Source: Halobacteriales archaeon QS_6_64_34 (lineage in GTDB: Archaea; Halobacteriota; Halobacteria; Halobacteriales; Haloarculaceae). From it: a DNA stretch of 64,000 nucleotides. A model generated the notes under the pieces. It saw only the letters and a list, made by a program, of their open reading frames with translations. It had not been told where the DNA came from and ran no database searches. Made by a program: the position numbers and the translations under genes. The stretch is from NCBI GenBank assembly GCA_003020925.1, contig PXRT01000004.1:56917-120916 (forward strand). Reading direction: 5' to 3'. This document shows positions 1 to 8,133 of the stretch, in pieces. Within the stretch, counting starts at the first letter, position 1; each line of letters begins with the position of its first letter.

Positions 1-37
1 CGGGAAGGCGGGCGACGTAAGCACCGCAGGCCGAAGG

Positions 38-122
38 CCGAGGAGCGCAGCGAGCCCCCCGACCGAAGCCAGCCGGGGCTTTCTGGCTGTTGACAGTCTA
101 AATCGCCTAACTAAACACCGCC
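38..122. repeat. partial copy of MITE-like element (right end)
   Basis: These 85 bases match 32231-32315 with three differences that I can count. They contain the same hairpin (AGCCAG ... CTGGCT) and end in the same terminal sequence, AACTAAACACCGCCG here. Bases 1-37 do not resemble the other copy and the left end lies outside the window, so this could be a truncated element or the right end of a larger parent insertion sequence. Bases 123-166, up to the pccX stop, hold nothing that I recognise. Confidence 0.7.
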
Positions 123-166
123 GCCGAGAGCGACACAAAACATATAGACGTGTTATTGTCACACAA

Positions 167-481
167 TCAGTAACGCGCCCGCGCCGCCGCTTTCCACTCC
201 TCGCCCCGCTCGACGTCGCGGGGCCGACGCGTCTTTCCGAACCGCGCGAGCCGACCCGCGAAGGTCCACTCGTCGACGTAGTCGGCCGACCCGCCTGCGG
301 CTGCCGCCGCTGTGGCGGCCCGCTGACGGTCCGTAATGTGTGCGCTGACCGCCGCCGAGATTGCCGCCGCCTCGGCCTCGGTCGCGTCGTCCGGGACAGA
401 TACGGTGACCGTGGGTTCGTCCTCGGCCGCTGGTGCCGTCGTGCCCGTGTCGCCATCAGGTGGGTCTTCGAGCGATGACAT
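167..481 (-). CDS. pccX: PccX-like small subunit of acyl-CoA carboxylase
   Basis: A 104-residue protein directly downstream of the carboxyltransferase gene. Its start codon overlaps the pccB stop by one base (TAATG), so the two are translationally coupled. The N-terminal third is acidic and low in complexity, followed by an Ala-rich helix. The C-terminal segment around residues 70-80 ([12 protein letters not shown]) resembles the conserved end of small epsilon-type subunits of acyl-CoA carboxylases. In Haloferax mediterranei a protein of this size and position, PccX, is needed for propionyl-CoA carboxylase, which feeds 3-hydroxyvalerate units into polyester. No biotin carboxylase gene follows within the window, so that partner must be encoded elsewhere or beyond the left edge. 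Confidence 0.72.
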   Translation of the reverse strand: MSSLEDPPDGDTGTTAPAAEDEPTVTVSVPDDATEAEAAAISAAVSAHITDRQRAATAAAAAGGSADYVDEWTFAGRLARFGKTRRPRDVERGEEWKAAARARY

Positions 482-2061
482 TACAGTGGGATGTTGCCGT
501 GGTCTTTCGGCGGGCTGTCCTCGCGCTTGCGCTGGAGCAGGTCCAGGTCGTCTATGAGGCGCTTGCGCGTGTCCTTCGGTTCGATAACGTCGTCCAGGTA
601 GCCGCGTTTGGCCGGGCCGTAGGGGTGGGCGAACTCCTCGCGGAAGTCGTCCATCAGTTCCTGGCGCCGGGTGTCGGGGTCGTCGGCGTCGGCGATTTCG
701 TTGCGGTAGAGGATATTGACTGCGCCCCGCGGTCCCAGGACCGCCATCTCCGAACCGGGCCAGGCGTAGTTGACGTCGCTGCCCAGGAACTTCGATGACA
801 TGACGATGTAGGCGCCACCGTAGGCCTTGCGGACGACCACCGAGAGCAGGGGCACCGTCGCCTCGGCGTAGGCGTAGATGAGCTTCGCGCCCCGGCGAAT
901 GATGCCGTTGTGTTCCTGGTCGGTCCCGGGCATGAAGCCGGGGACGTCGACGAAGGTGAGGATGGGAATGTTGAACGAATCACAGAACCGGACGAACCGG
1001 GCGGCCTTCTCGGCAGCGTCGATATCCAGGGTCCCCGCCGAGACGCGGGGCTGGTTCGCGACCACGCCGACGCTCTGCCCGTCCATCCGGGCGAAGCCGA
1101 CGATGACGTTTCGGGCCCAGTTGCCGTGGACCTCGAAGAAGGATTCCTCGTCGACGATGTGGCCGACGACCTTGGACATGTCGTATGGCTTGCGCGGCGC
1201 CGAGGGGACGATGTCGGTGAGTTCAGGGGTCTCCCTGTCCGGCTCGTCCCACGGCTGGACTCGCGGGGGCTCCTCCATGTTGTTCTGTGGGAGATACGAG
1301 AGGAGCCGGCGGATGTTCTCCAAGGCCTCCTCCTCGGAGGGATAGGAGAAGTGTGCCACGCCGGATTTCGTGGCGTGGGAACTCGCGCCGCCGAGTTCCT
1401 CCTTTGACACCTGCTCGCCGGTGACCGTCTCGATGACGTTCGGCCCGGTGATGAACATGTGGCTGGTGTCCTGGACCATAAACGTAAAGTCAGTCAGCGC
1501 GGGCGAGTAGGTCGCTCCACCGGCACAGGGGCCCATGATGGCCGAAATCTGGGGAACGAGTCCGCTGGCTTTCGTGTTGCGCTCGAAGATTTTGGCGAAC
1601 CCGACCAGCGAGTCGACGCCCTCCTGAATGCGTGCGCCACCGGAGTCGTTCAGCCCGATGACGGGGACGCCGTTCTCGATGGCCTTGTCCATCACCTTGC
1701 ATATCTTCTCGGCGACGACCTCGCCCACGGAGCCGCCCAGCACGGTGAAGTCGTGGGCGAAGAGGAACGCCTTCCGGCCGTCGATGTCGCCGTAGCCGGT
1801 GACGACGGCGTCGCCGGGGAACTTCTTGTCTTCCATCCCGAAGTTCGTCGACCGGTGTTCGACGAAGGGGTCGACTTCGATAAACGAGCCCTCGTCGACG
1901 AGGAAGTCGATGCGCTCGCGGGCGGTCATCTTCCCTTTCCCGTGTTGGGCCTCGATGCGTGACTCGCCCCCGCCGAGTTCGGCCTCGCGGCGCTTCTCTC
2001 GGAGCTCCTCGATGGGGTCGTCGGTCGTGTCCGGTGTATCGTCTTCTTCCTGTTTGCTCAT
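481..2061 (-). CDS. pccB: acyl-CoA (propionyl-CoA) carboxylase carboxyltransferase subunit
   Basis: A 526-residue protein of the biotin-dependent carboxyltransferase family, which moves CO2 from carboxybiotin to acetyl- or propionyl-CoA. The N-terminal domain carries the acyl-CoA site ([12 protein letters not shown], then [18 protein letters not shown]). The C-terminal domain carries the carboxybiotin site ([20 protein letters not shown], then [11 protein letters not shown]). Length is normal for PccB/AccD5-type proteins. It starts one base after the reductase stop codon (TAACATG) and overlaps pccX, giving an operon reductase-pccB-pccX. Pairing with PccX favours propionyl-CoA as a substrate, but acetyl-CoA cannot be excluded from sequence. 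Confidence 0.9.
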   Translation of the reverse strand: MSKQEEDDTPDTTDDPIEELREKRREAELGGGESRIEAQHGKGKMTARERIDFLVDEGSFIEVDPFVEHRSTNFGMEDKKFPGDAVVTGYGDIDGRKAFLFAHDFTVLGGSVGEVVAEKICKVMDKAIENGVPVIGLNDSGGARIQEGVDSLVGFAKIFERNTKASGLVPQISAIMGPCAGGATYSPALTDFTFMVQDTSHMFITGPNVIETVTGEQVSKEELGGASSHATKSGVAHFSYPSEEEALENIRRLLSYLPQNNMEEPPRVQPWDEPDRETPELTDIVPSAPRKPYDMSKVVGHIVDEESFFEVHGNWARNVIVGFARMDGQSVGVVANQPRVSAGTLDIDAAEKAARFVRFCDSFNIPILTFVDVPGFMPGTDQEHNGIIRRGAKLIYAYAEATVPLLSVVVRKAYGGAYIVMSSKFLGSDVNYAWPGSEMAVLGPRGAVNILYRNEIADADDPDTRRQELMDDFREEFAHPYGPAKRGYLDDVIEPKDTRKRLIDDLDLLQRKREDSPPKDHGNIPL

Positions 2062-2062
2062 G

Positions 2063-2806
2063 TTACCACTCCATCCCGCCGTTGACGCCGAGGACCTGGC
2101 CGGTCATGTAGCTCGATTCCTCGCTGGCGACAAAGCGGACGATGCCGGCGATATCCTCGACGGTGGCAAAGCGGTCCAGCGGAATATCCCGGAGTATCTT
2201 CTCCTGGACGCGCTCGGGCACCTCGTTGAGCATATCGGTCTCGACGAAGCCAGGCGCGACGCAGTTTGCGGTCGCGCCCGTGTGTGCGAGTTCGAGGGCG
2301 AGCGTTCGGGTAAACCCAAAGAGGCCGGATTTCGTCGTCGCGTAGTTGGCCTGTCCGATGTTGCCCTGCTGGCCCACGACCGAGGAGATGTTGATGAGAC
2401 GGCCGTGGTCCGCGCGCTTGAGGTCCTCGTAGAAGGCGTCGGTGCAGTTGTACACGCCCCCGAGGTTCACGTGGATGACCGTGTCCCAGTCCTCCCGGGT
2501 CATGTTCTCGAACTTCTTGTCGATGGTGATGCCGGCGTTGTTGACGAGCACGTCGACGGTGCCGAACTCGTCGGTGACCGCCTCGCGCATCCGGCGGACG
2601 TCGTCAGCCGTTGCCACGTCGGCCTGTGCGGCCATAGCGTCGCCGCCGGCGTCGCGTATCTCCTCGACGACCGCCTGGGCCTCCGCCTCCGAGGAGCGGT
2701 AGTTGACGACGACGTTGGCCCCGTGGTCACCGAGGTCGGTCGCAATGGCGCGACCGATACCCCGCGAGGAGCCGGTGACCACGCAGGTCTGGTTTTCGAG
2801 GTTCAT
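2063..2806 (-). CDS. fabG: short-chain dehydrogenase, 3-oxoacyl reductase (FabG/PhaB type)
   Basis: A 247-residue classical SDR. It has the nucleotide-binding motif TGSSRGIGRA near residues 11-20, NNAG near residue 88, the catalytic serine in INISSVVG, and the YATTK catalytic pair. The C-terminal end GQVLGVNGGMEW is typical of FabG. Haloarchaea lack a bacterial-type fatty acid synthase, so homologues usually act as acetoacetyl-CoA reductases in polyhydroxyalkanoate synthesis (PhaB) or in fatty acid breakdown. First gene of the operon with pccB and pccX. That grouping fits polyester precursor supply, but the exact substrate is inferred. Confidence 0.82.
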   Translation of the reverse strand: MNLENQTCVVTGSSRGIGRAIATDLGDHGANVVVNYRSSEAEAQAVVEEIRDAGGDAMAAQADVATADDVRRMREAVTDEFGTVDVLVNNAGITIDKKFENMTREDWDTVIHVNLGGVYNCTDAFYEDLKRADHGRLINISSVVGQQGNIGQANYATTKSGLFGFTRTLALELAHTGATANCVAPGFVETDMLNEVPERVQEKILRDIPLDRFATVEDIAGIVRFVASEESSYMTGQVLGVNGGMEW

Positions 2807-2966
2807 CCCGTGGGACGACCTCCGTCGGTTCCTGTAGTCATTGCTCGACTAGTCACCCAGAGCACAGCCAGATAATAGTTCGGCTTAAGAGAACGACGAC
2901 AGCCGCGAGAAGAGTATCACCCCGCCGTTCGTGCGGTCCGACGCGGGTCACTGTGTTCTCCGTGAT

Positions 2967-2982
2967 ATTTGGCCGACCTAAA
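2967..2982. promoter_or_regulatory. imperfect iron-box (DtxR/IdeR-type) upstream of the RGP gene
   Basis: ATTTGG-CCGA-CCTAAA. The right half is a perfect CCTAAA and the spacing of four bases equals that of the two perfect palindromes nearby. Read on the other strand it is TTTAGG-TCGG-CCAAAT, close to the site at 11786. It may be an auxiliary site next to the main one at 2993. Confidence 0.45.
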
Positions 2983-2992
2983 ACAGAACGTT

Positions 2993-3010
2993 CTTTAGGG
3001 CACCCTAAAG
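2993..3010. promoter_or_regulatory. iron-box palindrome (DtxR/IdeR type) at the RGP gene
   Basis: An 18-base inverted repeat with perfect 8-base arms, CTTTAGGG and CCCTAAAG, around CA. It ends 10 bases before the ATG at 3021, so in a leaderless promoter it would cover the transcription start and block it when bound. The core TTTAGG-N4-CCTAAA is that of the metal-dependent DtxR/IdeR/SirR repressors. Confidence 0.7.
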
Positions 3011-3020
3011 ATTTGGCACC

Positions 3021-4193
3021 ATGACAAGCGAGGACATCTGTGTGATGGTTCCGACGATACGGAACCCCGAATGCATGCGCGAATACTTCGAGAACGCCCG
3101 CGACCACGGCTTCGACCTGGACCGGCTGTTCGTCGTCCTCATCACCGAGGACTTCTGTGACAGCGAGTCGATGCAGGTAATGCTCGACGAGGAGGGCGTC
3201 GACGGTGCCGTCTTCGACGGCGAGGCCCGCAGCGAGTGGTACGACGAGTACGGCATCTCGGAGTTCTCCCATCTGGTTCCGGCGGCCAGCCACGCCCAGA
3301 CCTCCTTTGGACTGTTGTACCTCTGGGCGGGCGACTACGACTACGGTGTCTTCATCGACGACGATACCGCCCCCCACGACGACATCGACTTCTTCGGCAC
3401 CCACATGGCGAACCTGGCCTTCGAGGGCGAAATCCAGCGTGTCCAGTCCGACGAGAACTGGGTGAACGTCCTCTACCGGAACGCGGACGACCACGGCCTC
3501 TACCCGCGTGGCTACCCCTACGCCGCGATGGACGAGACCGTCGAGACCGACACGACCGAAGTCGGGAAAGTCGTCGCCTCCCAGGGGCTGTGGACCAACG
3601 TGCCCGACCTCGACGCGGTCCGCATCCTGATGGACGGCGACCTCCAGGGCCAGGCCCAGACCCGCACTTCGGAAGCCGACTTCGACGGCGACTTCGTGGC
3701 CGCCGACGGCCACTACCTCACCGTCTGCTCGATGAATCTGGCCTTCCGCCGTGAGGTCGTCCCCGCCTTCTACCAGTTGCCGATGGACGACAACGAGTGG
3801 GACGTAGGCCGGTTCGACGATATCTGGTCTGGCCTCTTTCTCAAGCGCGCCTGTGACGTGCTGGGCGGGAAGATATACAACGGCGACCCGCTGTGTGAAC
3901 ACAACAAGGCCCCCCGCTCGACGTTCTCGGACCTGACGAACGAGGTCCACGGCCTCGAACTCAACGAACACGTCTGGGAGGAGATAGACGCCGTCGGCGG
4001 CGACGCCGACTCCTACCGCGAGGTGTTCGCGGCGATGGCCGACCGACTCGCCGAGGGCGACTACGCCGAGTGGGAGAACGGCGCCTTCCTCAACCACTGC
4101 GGGGAGTACATGCGCGACTGGCTCGACTGCCTCGCGACACTGGAAGCAAGCCCCAGGGAAGCCGAGCCGGCCCCGCCGGCCGCCGACGACTGA
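3021..4193 (+). CDS. reversibly glycosylated polypeptide (RGP) family protein
   Basis: A 390-residue cytoplasmic protein resembling the RGP family (alpha-1,4-glucan-protein synthase, UDP-forming / UDP-arabinopyranose mutase), which is GT-A-like and uses nucleotide sugars. The N-terminal part (MVPTIRNPECMREYF) and a DxD-like metal and nucleotide site at about residues 113-115 (FIDDDTAPHDD) are visible. A second conserved block near residues 230-270 includes NLAFRREVVPAFYQL. There is no signal peptide. It sits behind an iron-box-like palindrome and just upstream of an iron importer, so it is probably made under iron limitation. A role in glycan or polysaccharide synthesis is inferred; the true sugar substrate is unknown. 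Confidence 0.68.
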   Translation: MTSEDICVMVPTIRNPECMREYFENARDHGFDLDRLFVVLITEDFCDSESMQVMLDEEGVDGAVFDGEARSEWYDEYGISEFSHLVPAASHAQTSFGLLYLWAGDYDYGVFIDDDTAPHDDIDFFGTHMANLAFEGEIQRVQSDENWVNVLYRNADDHGLYPRGYPYAAMDETVETDTTEVGKVVASQGLWTNVPDLDAVRILMDGDLQGQAQTRTSEADFDGDFVAADGHYLTVCSMNLAFRREVVPAFYQLPMDDNEWDVGRFDDIWSGLFLKRACDVLGGKIYNGDPLCEHNKAPRSTFSDLTNEVHGLELNEHVWEEIDAVGGDADSYREVFAAMADRLAEGDYAEWENGAFLNHCGEYMRDWLDCLATLEASPREAEPAPPAADD

Positions 4194-4205
4194 AAACGCA
4201 AACCA

Positions 4206-4221
4206 TTTAGGTAAACCTAAA
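4206..4221. promoter_or_regulatory. iron-box palindrome (DtxR/IdeR type) at the iron ABC operon
   Basis: TTTAGG-TAAA-CCTAAA, perfect 6-base arms with a 4-base spacer. It lies 17 bases upstream of the ATG at 4238 and overlaps the region expected to hold the promoter of the importer operon. The same core and spacing occur at 2993-3010. Confidence 0.75.
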
Positions 4222-4237
4222 ACATACTCAACCAACC

Positions 4238-5383
4238 ATGACTGACGACACATCCTCCCGGCGCCGATTTCTGGCGCTGGGTGGCGCCACCGCTGCCGGC
4301 TCGCTGGCCGGCTGTTTCGGGCTGTTCAGCAACGATTCTAACAATCAGGTCGGCGTCTCACTGTCGGATTTCCGTGGCTCGGGCCCGCTGGTCGAATCTC
4401 GCGGTGACCCCGGTGGCACCTCGATACAGGACCTGCCGCCACTCGAAGGCGACCTCACCGTCTACGTCGGCGGCGGCGAAGGTGGTCTCTATCTGGACCT
4501 GCTCAGCCTCTTCGAGCAGGCCTACGATAACTTCAACGTCGAACAGAGTGTCAAAGGCTCCAGCAGCCTCGCCAACACCATCATCGAGGAAAACGAGAAC
4601 AACGCGACCCAGGCCGACGTGTTCATGTCCGTCGACGCGGGCTCGCTGGGCGCGGTCGCCAACGCCGGCGCGACCCAGTCCCTGCCGAGCGAGGCGCTGA
4701 ACGCGGTTCCGAACAGCTTTCAGGACGGCGACGGCCGCTGGGTCGGCTTTGCCGGCCGCGCCCGGGCGATTCCGTACAACACCAACACGCTCTCGGAGTC
4801 CGACATCCCGAACTCCGTCCACGACTTCCCGGACACGGGTGCCCTCGAAGGGACGATGGGGTGGGCGCCCACCTACGGGGCCTTCCAGTCCTTTATCACC
4901 GCGATGCGACTCAACAGGAGCGACGACGCGGCCCGCTCCTGGCTCAACGAAATGCAGAACCACGGCATCACGGAGTACGGCAACGAGTTCGCCATCTCCA
5001 ACAGCGCCGCCGACGGCGAACTGGCTGCGGGCTTTGCGAACCACTACTACTCGCTGCGGGTCCGGTCGGACCGCCCGAATGCGCCGCTCGACCTCGCCTT
5101 TACCGAGGGCGACGCCGGCGCGCTCGTCAACGTCTCCGGCTTGGAGATTCTCGACGGGACGAACAAGTCGGAACTGGCCGGGAACTTCGTCCGCCACGTC
5201 CTCTCCTCGGAGGCCCAGGAGTTTTTCGCCACGCGGACCTTCGCCTACCCGATGATTTCGGGCGTGGCGCCCGTCGGCGGCCTCCCGCGTATCGACGACC
5301 TGAACCCGCCGGATATCGACCTCACCGAGCTGGCTGACGTCTCCGGGACCGTCGACCTGATGCGGGACGCGGGCGTCCTCTGA
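4238..5383 (+). CDS. Fe(III)-type ABC transporter substrate-binding lipoprotein
   Basis: A 381-residue extracytoplasmic binding protein. The N terminus has a twin-arginine signal (RRRFLALGG, residues 8-16) followed by a lipobox ending LAGC with Cys26, so it should be exported folded and anchored by lipid. The mature part resembles the FbpA/SfuA/FutA ferric-binding group of the family-1 solute-binding fold (LTVYVGGGEGGLY, and later YNTNTLSE). First gene of a three-gene operon with the permease and ATPase. The iron-box-like palindrome 17 bases upstream supports iron(III) as the ligand. Thiamine or phosphonate-type ligands are less likely alternatives in the same fold. Confidence 0.85.
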   Translation: MTDDTSSRRRFLALGGATAAGSLAGCFGLFSNDSNNQVGVSLSDFRGSGPLVESRGDPGGTSIQDLPPLEGDLTVYVGGGEGGLYLDLLSLFEQAYDNFNVEQSVKGSSSLANTIIEENENNATQADVFMSVDAGSLGAVANAGATQSLPSEALNAVPNSFQDGDGRWVGFAGRARAIPYNTNTLSESDIPNSVHDFPDTGALEGTMGWAPTYGAFQSFITAMRLNRSDDAARSWLNEMQNHGITEYGNEFAISNSAADGELAAGFANHYYSLRVRSDRPNAPLDLAFTEGDAGALVNVSGLEILDGTNKSELAGNFVRHVLSSEAQEFFATRTFAYPMISGVAPVGGLPRIDDLNPPDIDLTELADVSGTVDLMRDAGVL

Positions 5384-5384
5384 G

Positions 5385-6998
5385 ATGGGCACGAGCGACC
5401 GTCTGGAGCGGATTCGCGAGCAGGCGACCGTCGCCGACCGCGACGCCGACGAGCCGACGGTCCTCGCACTCGTCGTCCTGGCCATCTCCCTGCTGCTCCT
5501 CTCGCCCATCGCCTGGGTGCTCATAGAGGCAAGCGAGATGCCGACCGGGCGGCTGGTCGAACTCGTCCTGAGCGGGACGACGACGACGGTGACGGTCAAC
5601 ACGCTCGTGTTGGTCACTGCCGTCACGACGATGTCGGTCCTCGTCGGCGTCCCGCTGGCACTGCTGACCGTCCAGACCGACCTCCCGTTCAAGCGGTTCT
5701 GGACGGTCACTGCGGCGCTCCCGCTGGTGGTGCCCAGCTACATCGGCGCCTTCGCGTTCGTCTCTGCCTTTGGCCCGCGTGGCGAACTCGCAGACCTGCT
5801 GGCTCCGCTTGGCATCGAGACCATTCCGACCATCTACGGGCTGTACGGGACTATCCTCGTGTTGACGCTGTTTACGTACCCCTACGTCTTCCTCACCACG
5901 CGGGCGTCGCTCATCTCCTTCGACGGAACGGTCATCGAAGCGGCCCGGACGCTGAACGCCAGCCGCTGGGACGCGTTCAAGCGCGTCACGTTACCCCAGA
6001 TTATGCCCGGCATCGCCGCCGGAGCCCTGCTGGTGGCGCTGTACACGCTCTCGGATTTCGGGACGCCGGCTATCATGCGCTACGACGTGTTCACGCGGAT
6101 GATATTCGTCGAGGAGCAGGCCAGAAATCTGGACGCCGCCGCTGTCCTCTCTCTGCTCTTGCTTGTGCTCGCGATGACGATACTCGCCGTCGAATCACGC
6201 ATCGGCGCGAGCCGTGACGGCGCCTACGTCGCCAGCGGCGACCGCCGGGCCGGGGAGATACAGCTGGGCTACTGGAAACTGCCCGCGATGGGGTTCTGTT
6301 CGCTCATCGCCGGGCTCTGTCTCGTTCTCCCGGTCGGCATCCTCGGGCTGTGGCTGGTCCGGTCGACCGAGGCCGCTCCCGAGGGGTTCGTCTTCGAGGT
6401 CCAGCACGTCACCAACTCGGTGATGCTCGCCGCCGGCGCGGCCGCCCTCTGTGTGGTCGTCGCCCTGCCGATAGCGTATCTCTCGGCGCGCGGTGACGGC
6501 ACGCTCTCCTCGCTGCCCGAGCGGGTGTCCTACATCGGCTACGCCGTCCCGGGCGTCGTCATCGGGCTCTCGCTTATCTACCTCTCGCTTCGCTTTGTCC
6601 CCTTCCTCTACCAGAGCCTCTTCGTACTCGTGTTCGCCTACGTCGTCCGCTTTCTCCCACAGGCCGTCGGGACGACGGAGTCGTCGGTGTTACAGGTCGA
6701 CCCGAGCTACATCGAGGCGGCCCGCTCGCTTGGCTACGGCCCGATAACCTCGTTCCGGAAGGTGGTGCTGCCCCTGGTCGCGCCGGGCATCGCCGCCGGA
6801 GCGGCACTCGTCTTCCTGACCACGATGAAGGAGCTGCCGGCGACGCTGCTGCTCCGGCCAATCGGCTTCGAGACCATCGTAACGTACATCTGGCTGGTCC
6901 GTGGAGCAGCCTACCAAGGACAGGCGGCCGTCCCGGCGCTGATTCTCGTCGGCGTCTCGGGGCTCTCGATGCTCATCATCCTCAGACAGGAGGCCTAA
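5385..6998 (+). CDS. Fe(III)-type ABC transporter permease, fused two-domain
   Basis: A 537-residue polytopic membrane protein with two tandem permease domains, as in FbpB/SfuB. Each half carries an EAA-type loop that contacts the ATPase: EAARTLNASRWDAFKRVTLP at about residues 185-204 and EAARSLGYGPITSFRKVVLP in the second half. About twelve hydrophobic helices are visible. It begins one base after the binding-protein stop codon and is followed one base later by the ATPase gene, so the three are one operon. Confidence 0.88.
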   Translation: MGTSDRLERIREQATVADRDADEPTVLALVVLAISLLLLSPIAWVLIEASEMPTGRLVELVLSGTTTTVTVNTLVLVTAVTTMSVLVGVPLALLTVQTDLPFKRFWTVTAALPLVVPSYIGAFAFVSAFGPRGELADLLAPLGIETIPTIYGLYGTILVLTLFTYPYVFLTTRASLISFDGTVIEAARTLNASRWDAFKRVTLPQIMPGIAAGALLVALYTLSDFGTPAIMRYDVFTRMIFVEEQARNLDAAAVLSLLLLVLAMTILAVESRIGASRDGAYVASGDRRAGEIQLGYWKLPAMGFCSLIAGLCLVLPVGILGLWLVRSTEAAPEGFVFEVQHVTNSVMLAAGAAALCVVVALPIAYLSARGDGTLSSLPERVSYIGYAVPGVVIGLSLIYLSLRFVPFLYQSLFVLVFAYVVRFLPQAVGTTESSVLQVDPSYIEAARSLGYGPITSFRKVVLPLVAPGIAAGAALVFLTTMKELPATLLLRPIGFETIVTYIWLVRGAAYQGQAAVPALILVGVSGLSMLIILRQEA

Positions 6999-6999
6999 C

Positions 7000-8133
7000 A
7001 TGGCAGAACAGAAACCATCACAGCGGATATCCGAGTTCGAAACTGTTGAGACGGCGGTCGACGACCCGGAGCGAACCGTCCTCTCCATCGACGGCGTCTC
7101 GAAGGAATACGGAAAAGAGAAAGCCGTCGAGGAGCTCTCCCTGTCGGTCAGGGACGGCGAACTCCTGACGCTTCTGGGGCCCTCGGGCTGTGGGAAGACG
7201 ACGACGCTCCGGATGATAGCCGGCCTCGAAGCGCCGTCGTCGGGGACCATCTCCATCGCCGGCGAGACCGTGACCGGCGACGCGGACGGCCCGTTCAGAA
7301 AGCCCGAGGAGCGTGACGTGGGTATCGTCTTCCAGGACTACGCCCTCTTTCCCCATCTCACCGTCGCCGAGAACATCGCCTTCGGGCTCACGGAACTGGA
7401 CGACGACGAGATGGACACGCGGGTCGCCGACCTGCTGGAACTGGTCGACCTCGAAGCTCACGACGAGAAGATGCCCAGTCAACTCTCCGGAGGCCAACAG
7501 CAGCGGGTGGCGCTGGCGCGCTCGCTGGCCCCCGAGCCCGACGTCCTCCTGCTCGACGAGCCGTTCTCGAATCTCGACGTGCGCCTGCGCGTGGAGATGC
7601 GCGAGGAGGTCCGACACATTTTGAAACGGGCTGGCGTCACCGCCATCTCGGTGACCCACGACCAGGAGGAGGCCCTCTCCATCAGCGACCGCGTCGCCAT
7701 CATGAACGACGGCGCCATCGCCCAGGTGGGCAACCCCGGCGGGGTGTTCGAGAACCCCGAGAGCCGCTTCGTCGCGAGCTTCCTCGGGCAGGCGAGTTTC
7801 CTCTCCGCCCGCGTGACCGACCGGCTCGAAACCGAACTCGGCAGTTTCGGCCTCGAGCGGCTGAACGGCCCAATCGAGGCCTACGACGGCGCGATGATAG
7901 ACGTACTGGTCCGCCCGGACGACCTGCAGGCGATGCCGACCAGCGAGCCCAAAGCCGACGGCTACGTCGTCCACCGCCAGTACAACGGCCCCAACTTCAT
8001 CTACCGGGTTGAACTCCACAGCGGCGACGTGGTCCACTGCATGCACAACCACGTCGAGACGTTCGAGGCCGGCCAGCCGGTCGCGGTCGACCTGGCCGCC
8101 GACCACGAACTGGCCTGGTACCCCGCCGAATGA
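7000..8133 (+). CDS. Fe(III)-type ABC transporter ATP-binding protein
   Basis: A 377-residue ATPase. Walker A is GPSGCGKTTT near residue 59, the Q-loop is in FQDYALFPH, the signature is LSGGQQQRVALARSLA, Walker B is VLLLDEPFSNLD, and the switch histidine is in SVTHDQEEAL. A C-terminal TOBE-like regulatory domain follows from about residue 280. An unusually clear Shine-Dalgarno (GGAGG at 6989-6993, inside the end of the permease gene) sets the ATG at 7000. It energises the permease encoded immediately upstream. Its stop codon overlaps the next gene by four bases, so that glycosyltransferase may share the iron-regulated transcript. Confidence 0.9.
   Translation: MAEQKPSQRISEFETVETAVDDPERTVLSIDGVSKEYGKEKAVEELSLSVRDGELLTLLGPSGCGKTTTLRMIAGLEAPSSGTISIAGETVTGDADGPFRKPEERDVGIVFQDYALFPHLTVAENIAFGLTELDDDEMDTRVADLLELVDLEAHDEKMPSQLSGGQQQRVALARSLAPEPDVLLLDEPFSNLDVRLRVEMREEVRHILKRAGVTAISVTHDQEEALSISDRVAIMNDGAIAQVGNPGGVFENPESRFVASFLGQASFLSARVTDRLETELGSFGLERLNGPIEAYDGAMIDVLVRPDDLQAMPTSEPKADGYVVHRQYNGPNFIYRVELHSGDVVHCMHNHVETFEAGQPVAVDLAADHELAWYPAE

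Noticed and set aside
2853..4253. Long open frame (466 codons) on the minus strand opposite the RGP gene
   Set aside because: It mirrors the plus-strand gene, whose product has a recognisable family, and its own translation is low-complexity Val/Gly-rich sequence typical of antisense frames in GC-rich DNA.
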